This document shows positions 23,848 through 28,227 of a stretch of 28,227 nt of DNA, piece after piece (the first letter of the stretch is position 1; each line of letters begins with the position of its first letter). The DNA lies in assembly GCA_009775225.1 (NCBI GenBank), contig VSPE01000027.1, positions 1 through 28,227 on the forward strand. The letters are read 5' to 3'. Under the pieces are notes generated by a model. That model was not told where the DNA came from. It worked only from the letters and a program-made list of their open reading frames with translations, and ran no database searches. A program made the position numbers and the translations under genes. The stretch comes from Muribaculaceae bacterium. GTDB lineage: Bacteria; Bacteroidota; Bacteroidia; Bacteroidales; Muribaculaceae.

Positions 23848-25368
23848 ATGGCAGGAATAGAACAAATTGCTGGTGTTACCGCATCGGCAGTAACATACCC
23901 GGTGGATGTAACGCATTTTATCGGAAACAATACCGGGAGTTCATACGCCTTGGCTCGGTTCATAATGAAGATAGTAGACTGGATACTTGGGGTATTCGGC
24001 CTTGAGCACAACAGTACGCTGGTCACTTTTCTGTATGCGGCGGTAGTGTTCGGCGTGGCGATTGTGGTGGGCCGTATCACTCAGGTTATTGTATTGGGCG
24101 GAGTGCACGCTTTTGCGCGGAGGTGGAACAGTCAGACATACAAGGCTCTCACATCGGTGCGCTTCTTCCACAAGCTTTGCAGGCTAATTCCGGCGATAGT
24201 CTTTCTTATTCTGATACAGTTTACGCTGTCGAACCACGATGCACTCTCAACAACCCTTACTAAGCTGACCCTTATTTATGTGGTATACGTTACGTGTATG
24301 GCCCTCAGTGCCCTTATTGGCGGAGTGTGGGAGCATCTCGATGCCCGGGAGAACAAGCGCAAACTTCCGCTGAAGGGCCTTGCCCAGCTTGCTAAAGGCA
24401 TAGTGTGGATTGTGGCTGCCATTGTGGTGATAGCCATTCTCGTAGACAAGTCGCCTGCGGCACTTCTTGCAGGGCTTGGTGCCTTCGCTACAGTGCTCAT
24501 GCTCATTTTCAAGGATAGTATTCTCGGTCTTGTGGCCGGCGTGCAGCTCTCGGAAAACGACTCTCTGCATGTGGGCGATTGGATAAAGGTCGACGGTACA
24601 GATGCAAACGGCACTGTACTCGAGGTGACACTTACTTCGGTAAAAGTACTCAACTGGGATAAGACCACAACAACCCTGCCACCCTACAGTCTGGTGAGCG
24701 GCAGTTTTACCAACTATCGCTCCATGCAGGATAGCAACACTCGCCGTATATGCCGAAGCTACATGATTGACGCCGACAGCGTGCTGCCGGCCACACCGCA
24801 GATGCTCGACAATATCCGTAAGGTGCCGTTCATGGATGAGTACATAAGTAAGAAAATGGAGCAGAAAGAGGCCGGCAAGGTCGCTGATGTGGATAATCCC
24901 GACGGACTGGTCGACGGTACTATCGACACCAATCTCGGACTCTTCCGCGCATATATGAAAATGTGGCTGGATGCTAATCCGCATATCTCACATTCCGACG
25001 ACTGCTTCGTGTCGACTCTCGCTCAGACGCCAACAGGTATTCCGTTTCAGGTATATTGCTTCACGACGACCTCTGCATGGCTCCCTTACGAGGCAATTCA
25101 GGACACTGTATTCGAGGCCGTCGCCTCGATGCTGCGCTTCTTTCAGCTCTATACCTTCGAAAATCCTTCGGGACGCGATACTGTGGTAGACGGCTATCTG
25201 AGCCACGGCGGGGACATAGATGTGGTGTACGGAATCCCGTATCCGTTCTTCCAGTCGGCAGATGCTCCCGACGGGCCTGCTTCGAGTCGCGCAGGTCAGC
25301 GGCAGGTGCTAAAGAACGTGTCTTCGCCGTATGCCGCCAGGCCGGATGCTACAGCGAAGCCTGATTGA
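23848..25368 (+). CDS. MscS-family mechanosensitive channel, YbdG-like
   Basis: An inner-membrane channel that opens on membrane tension and releases solutes during osmotic downshock. The 506-residue protein has about five hydrophobic segments. The pore helix TM3 lies at about 204-235 (LLAGLGAFATVLMLIFKDSILG) and is followed by the MscS beta domain: GDWIKVDG (243-250), GTVLEVTLTSVKV, and WDKTTTTLPPYSLVSGSFTNY. The last motif and the length resemble E. coli YbdG (MscM) more than MscS. The C-terminal cytoplasmic domain is present. It is preceded by a terminator, so it is likely transcribed alone. Its 3' end overlaps the convergent gene by 20 bp. Confidence 0.92.
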   Translation: MAGIEQIAGVTASAVTYPVDVTHFIGNNTGSSYALARFIMKIVDWILGVFGLEHNSTLVTFLYAAVVFGVAIVVGRITQVIVLGGVHAFARRWNSQTYKALTSVRFFHKLCRLIPAIVFLILIQFTLSNHDALSTTLTKLTLIYVVYVTCMALSALIGGVWEHLDARENKRKLPLKGLAQLAKGIVWIVAAIVVIAILVDKSPAALLAGLGAFATVLMLIFKDSILGLVAGVQLSENDSLHVGDWIKVDGTDANGTVLEVTLTSVKVLNWDKTTTTLPPYSLVSGSFTNYRSMQDSNTRRICRSYMIDADSVLPATPQMLDNIRKVPFMDEYISKKMEQKEAGKVADVDNPDGLVDGTIDTNLGLFRAYMKMWLDANPHISHSDDCFVSTLAQTPTGIPFQVYCFTTTSAWLPYEAIQDTVFEAVASMLRFFQLYTFENPSGRDTVVDGYLSHGGDIDVVYGIPYPFFQSADAPDGPASSRAGQRQVLKNVSSPYAARPDATAKPD

Positions 25369-26125
25369 CGCCGAAGCCGAACAAAGCGAAGTCGTATATC
25401 ACCGGGTCCTCGGGGCAGAAGCCTCTGAGGCACCCGGTGAGTTCTTCTACAGCCTTGCGGTCGTTCTGGCGGCGTGTAAGCAGCCCGAGTGCGCGCGAGG
25501 TATTGGCCGAGTGTACGTCGAGCGGGATATAGAGCTGTGAAGGCTTTAGGGCCGACCAGCATCCTATGTCGACAATGCCGTCGCGGCGCACAAGCCAGCG
25601 CAGAGCCATGTTGAAGCGCTTTAGTGCCGATGCGTAGGGCTTGTCGGGCAGGCAGCGTGTAGGGCCGTCGAGAGGGCAGGTCGCGTTAGCGTCGGCCATA
25701 AGACGACCGAGGGCGTCGGCGATAAGCCAGGACGGGGCCTCTGCCGAAGGAGCGCCGACCGCTACGGCAAAGTCTTCAAGACTGCCGTAGCGCGAATACA
25801 CCTCACGCAGTCCGCGCAGAAAATAGCGCAGATGTCGTCCGAAAAAAGTACGGTGGATATTGTCGTCCGGGATAACGTCGATGTCGCCCGAGAGCACATA
25901 GTTGGCCGGAGCGTGGTTAAGAATTGCATCGATGCGCTCGGCGTTGCGGAGTATCATTGGGCGTCGTCCCCAGGCGATTGTGGATGTGAGGAGCGATGAT
26001 ATTTCGATGTCGCGCTTGTCTGAGTAGCGTCGTGGAAACCTGACCGGGTCGTCGTCGGCGAACGACGGTATATTGTAGCGCTCGACAAGTCCGTCGAGTG
26101 TGTATTTGAGTTCGTCTCTGTTCAT
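25349..26125 (-). CDS. TIGR02757 (DUF2400) family protein
   Basis: A conserved Bacteroidetes/spirochaete protein of 258 residues whose function is not established. Recognisable family segments are LVERYNIPSFADDDPVRFPRRY, SSLLTSTIAWGRRPMI, FFGRHLRYFLRGLREVY, a KRFNMALRWLVRRDGIVDIGCW block, and LYIPLDVHSANTSRALGLL. The RWLVRRDGIVDIG and LDVHSANTSRALG segments are reminiscent of HhH DNA-glycosylase-like folds; this is an impression and not a demonstrated activity. No signal peptide. The start is at an ATG only 5 nt after a TAATTTTG box, so its mRNA may be leaderless. Convergent with the MscS gene and divergent from the porin gene. Confidence 0.88.
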   Translation of the reverse strand: MNRDELKYTLDGLVERYNIPSFADDDPVRFPRRYSDKRDIEISSLLTSTIAWGRRPMILRNAERIDAILNHAPANYVLSGDIDVIPDDNIHRTFFGRHLRYFLRGLREVYSRYGSLEDFAVAVGAPSAEAPSWLIADALGRLMADANATCPLDGPTRCLPDKPYASALKRFNMALRWLVRRDGIVDIGCWSALKPSQLYIPLDVHSANTSRALGLLTRRQNDRKAVEELTGCLRGFCPEDPVIYDFALFGFGVNQASL

Positions 26126-26127
26126 GC

Positions 26128-26158
26128 TTGCAAAATTAATAAAAATCCGCTAATTTTG
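26128..26158 (+). promoter_or_regulatory. Promoter of the porin-like gene
   Basis: TTG (26128-26130) and TAATTTTG (26151-26158) are separated by exactly 20 nt. The ATG begins 6 nt after the box, so the transcript should begin at or next to the start codon. Confidence 0.75.
26131..26138 (-). promoter_or_regulatory. -7 box of the TIGR02757 gene promoter
   Basis: A minus-strand TAATTTTG lies 5 nt before the ATG. No good -33 element is present at 20 nt (AATG). It mirrors the porin -7 box, and each box lies inside the other promoter's spacer. Confidence 0.6.
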
Positions 26159-26163
26159 CATTC

Positions 26164-27192
26164 ATGACCGGCTTACAGAAATTTATAACTATAGGAGTTT
26201 TTCTTGCAATGGCCTTCATGTCTGCGAAAGCCGATGACTCCAAGGAAAAGACATTCAGTTATATCCCTAACATACACGGAACAGTGCGTCCCCGCTTCGA
26301 GCTCGACACCGAGAGCGGCGATGCACGTTTTGCCATGCGCAACTCGCGTCTCAGCCTCGACGGCAAGGTCGCGTCCGAAATTGATTATTTTCTGCAGCTT
26401 GACCTCTGCGACCAGGGCACATTCAAGCCGCTCGATTTCTATGTGCGCATACAGGTCGCCACAGGCCTCAGAGTGCAGGCCGGCCAGTTCAGGGTGCCCT
26501 TCGGGGTAGAGACTTTTCGAGGGCCTCACACCTATTTGTTCGCCAACCGCTCGTTTATAGGCAAGCAGATGTGCAACTATCGTGCCGTGGGCTGTAAGCT
26601 CTCGTATCAGCTGCCCAAGCTGCCGCTTTTGCTTGAGGCGGGAGTGTTCAATTCTTCGGCAATTACGCTGCACACCGTGTGGAGCAAGAAACTTGCCTAT
26701 GCTGCCAAGGCTACTTACACTTTGGGAGAAGTGGAATTCTCGACAGGTTTCATGACAATCGCACCAGATAATGTAAGGGCCAATCTCACCGGGGCTTCGG
26801 TGGCGTGGGCATCCGAGCGCTGGACTGTGGAAGGCGAATATATGTACGAGCACTATACAGGCAAGATGCACGACCCGTGCCACGGCTATTGTGTGTTCGG
26901 CAGTTATCGCATGCCTGTAAAAGCCGGGATATTCAATTATCTGTCGTTTCAGGGCCGCGTCGACGGCATGACAGACCATAGCAATATCAAGCGCGATGAG
27001 TCGGGAAGCCTTGTTACCGACTCATCGCGCCGAAATCGTCTTACAGGAGGCGTGACACTTACGTATCTGAAATCAAAGAATATATTTGTAGACCTTCGCC
27101 TGAACTACGAAAAGTATTTTTACAGTCGTGATGCCGAGGTTGCCCAGGGTGACGGCGACAAGCTTGTGGCGGAGATTGTGCTGAGGTTCTGA
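26164..27192 (+). CDS. Phosphate-selective porin (OprO/OprP)-like outer-membrane protein
   Basis: A probable outer-membrane beta-barrel of 342 residues with a signal peptide ending near AFMSAKA (about residue 23). The mature part begins NIHGTVRPRFELDTESGD, then RNSRLSLDGKVASEIDYFLQLDL and VQAGQFRVPFGVETF. The last two are typical of the porin O/P family, in which the strand after RNARL-type residues and the GQFKxPF motif recur. It ends with a barrel-type C-terminal strand, KLVAEIVLRF, with terminal Phe. Family membership does not prove phosphate selectivity. It is transcribed alone from a mirrored divergent promoter; the next gene converges 25 bp away. Confidence 0.85.
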   Translation: MTGLQKFITIGVFLAMAFMSAKADDSKEKTFSYIPNIHGTVRPRFELDTESGDARFAMRNSRLSLDGKVASEIDYFLQLDLCDQGTFKPLDFYVRIQVATGLRVQAGQFRVPFGVETFRGPHTYLFANRSFIGKQMCNYRAVGCKLSYQLPKLPLLLEAGVFNSSAITLHTVWSKKLAYAAKATYTLGEVEFSTGFMTIAPDNVRANLTGASVAWASERWTVEGEYMYEHYTGKMHDPCHGYCVFGSYRMPVKAGIFNYLSFQGRVDGMTDHSNIKRDESGSLVTDSSRRNRLTGGVTLTYLKSKNIFVDLRLNYEKYFYSRDAEVAQGDGDKLVAEIVLRF

Positions 27193-27217
27193 TATTACGG
27201 CATGCTGAGTATTGAAA

Positions 27218-28081
27218 TCACTTCCTATCCCACGTAATGGTGTATTCTACTTCAGCTCCACGTACAAATTCAGAATATTTCTCTACGACTGAATTGTAAA
27301 CGGAGACAGATAGGTCGTAAGAGAATGTTGTAGAGTGATTTAGAAAGTTTGATGAGAACGACGCTTCTTTAACCAAACCAACAGACTGTGGGCCGAATAA
27401 GCCTTGGTATTGAAGTGGTAAATAATAATGTCGGAGAATTGGCCCCTGCACAATAGGGATATAATGTGCCGTATCTCCTTCATAGTATGTGAATGTTTTG
27501 GAAAACATCGGATAGTCACGGTTGGAATATTCCGAATAAGTTATCAGATTATTTTCATCCCATTCCATTTCGATGAACCATTGTAATCCGCCGGACTCCT
27601 CCCAGCCAGTATCATTCGTGCGTTTTTCCTCCACATCAATCTTTGTGAGCTGATGTGATGAATTATAATGGAATGATACCAAATAATTCTTCTTCATCAG
27701 CAACCATTCACCATTCCCCAATATGGTTACATTTCCTGTTGCATGGCTTGCTGTTCCATCTTGATTTAGATATAATCTTTCGTTAAAACTCCAAGTCTCG
27801 TCACCTCGTTGCTCTGTCGAATTGATTTCAATTACACCCTCTTCTCCGGAATACCTATAGGTTGAGTTGTAGGTATCAGACCGGTCTTGTGTCAAATCCT
27901 CGTATTTCCATTCCGAAATGCGTCCTGAGGCATCGTATTCAAAAAGCTGAAGTAAATTGTCTGAACAAATCCGTGATATGCGATATTGGGGGGGAGTTAC
28001 AGGTTCATCGTTATTGCTGCATGATACAATCAGAAATACCAATACGCTCATCAATGCGAAATGAAGACATTTTCTTTTCAT
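27218..28081 (-). CDS. Lipoprotein of DUF4595 type, unknown function
   Basis: A 287-residue surface or periplasmic lipoprotein. The start at 28081 gives MKRKCLHFALMSVLVFLIVSC with the lipobox IVSC (Cys21), followed by an acidic SNNDEPVTPP linker; the longer frame from 28144 adds 21 residues with no signal function. The body consists of short beta-hairpin units of the kind FEYDASGRISEWKYED and FHYNSSHQLTKIDVEEK, resembling the YD-like repeats of Bacteroidales DUF4595 lipoproteins. The composition is more AT-rich than its neighbours, which could reflect a recent acquisition. No operon partner is visible and no clear promoter was found. Confidence 0.75.
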   Translation of the reverse strand: MKRKCLHFALMSVLVFLIVSCSNNDEPVTPPQYRISRICSDNLLQLFEYDASGRISEWKYEDLTQDRSDTYNSTYRYSGEEGVIEINSTEQRGDETWSFNERLYLNQDGTASHATGNVTILGNGEWLLMKKNYLVSFHYNSSHQLTKIDVEEKRTNDTGWEESGGLQWFIEMEWDENNLITYSEYSNRDYPMFSKTFTYYEGDTAHYIPIVQGPILRHYYLPLQYQGLFGPQSVGLVKEASFSSNFLNHSTTFSYDLSVSVYNSVVEKYSEFVRGAEVEYTITWDRK

Positions 28082-28227
28082 AATCGGAGAATTAATATAT
28101 TGGACTAACGACCTTTTCTTCAATTTTATTGCCAGCCTTAACAATTAAATCTGAAGATTCAATAACGAAGTGCAAAAAGCACCGTTCTGAATAGGCCCAT
28201 ATTTTTTGAGACTCGAGACTTAATGGC
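28082..28227. other. AT-rich right edge, no gene recognised
   Basis: No supported gene is seen in the last 146 bp. There is a tiny hairpin GTGC-AAAAA-GCAC near 28173-28185 and no clear TAnnTTTG box for the lipoprotein gene. Confidence 0.4.

Noticed and set aside
1..28227. CRISPR arrays, rRNA genes and complete insertion sequences
   Set aside because: No regularly spaced repeats, rRNA signatures or transposase frames were found on either strand.

Overview
The window looks like a chromosomal segment of a Bacteroidales bacterium, most likely a Muribaculaceae-type gut anaerobe. Several independent signs support this. Promoters have the Bacteroidetes form, with a TAnnTTTG -7 box and a TTG/TTTG element about 20 nt upstream, and no strong Shine-Dalgarno sites. 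The tmRNA carries the proteolysis tag GENNYALAA. There is a lipidated TamA homologue (TamL type) next to TamB, a TIGR02757 protein, and several lipoproteins with Bacteroidales-like lipoboxes. Family assignments come from reading motifs by eye; no database search was run.

Layout. (1) 1-2041: the tail of an unrecognised + strand gene, a bidirectional terminator, dnaA (minus) and an AT-rich gap with two identical DnaA-box repeats, a candidate oriC. (2) 2042-7562: a compact five-gene minus-strand operon with its own promoter. It encodes a cytidylyltransferase-PEP mutase fusion, phosphonopyruvate decarboxylase, an Fe-ADH-type phosphonoacetaldehyde reductase, a GT4 glycosyltransferase and a LicD-family transferase. 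Together these predict synthesis of 2-hydroxyethylphosphonate, its activation as a CMP derivative, and transfer to a surface glycan. (3) 7578-15004: a small membrane protein and the tamL-tamB pair. (4) 15060-18953: a DEAD-box helicase, a lipoprotein thioredoxin, malate dehydrogenase and an EamA transporter, all minus. (5) 19020-20218: ssrA (tmRNA), inverted repeats, and an odd ORF that begins like the arm-binding domain of a tyrosine integrase, possibly the relic of an island that once used ssrA. (6) 20249-23758: a ROK sugar kinase and a secreted GH2 enzyme of exo-beta-glucosaminidase type, likely one operon. (7) 23848-27192: a YbdG-like MscS channel, a convergent TIGR02757 gene, and a phosphate-selective-porin-like protein that diverges from it across a 38-bp mirrored promoter. 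(8) 27218-28081: a lipoprotein of DUF4595 type.

The most notable system is the phosphonate operon, which has all steps from PEP to a probable CMP-activated phosphonate plus a candidate transferase. The next most notable are the mirrored, apparently leaderless divergent promoters at 26128-26164 and the integrase-like fusion ORF beside ssrA. Most remaining genes are ordinary core functions.
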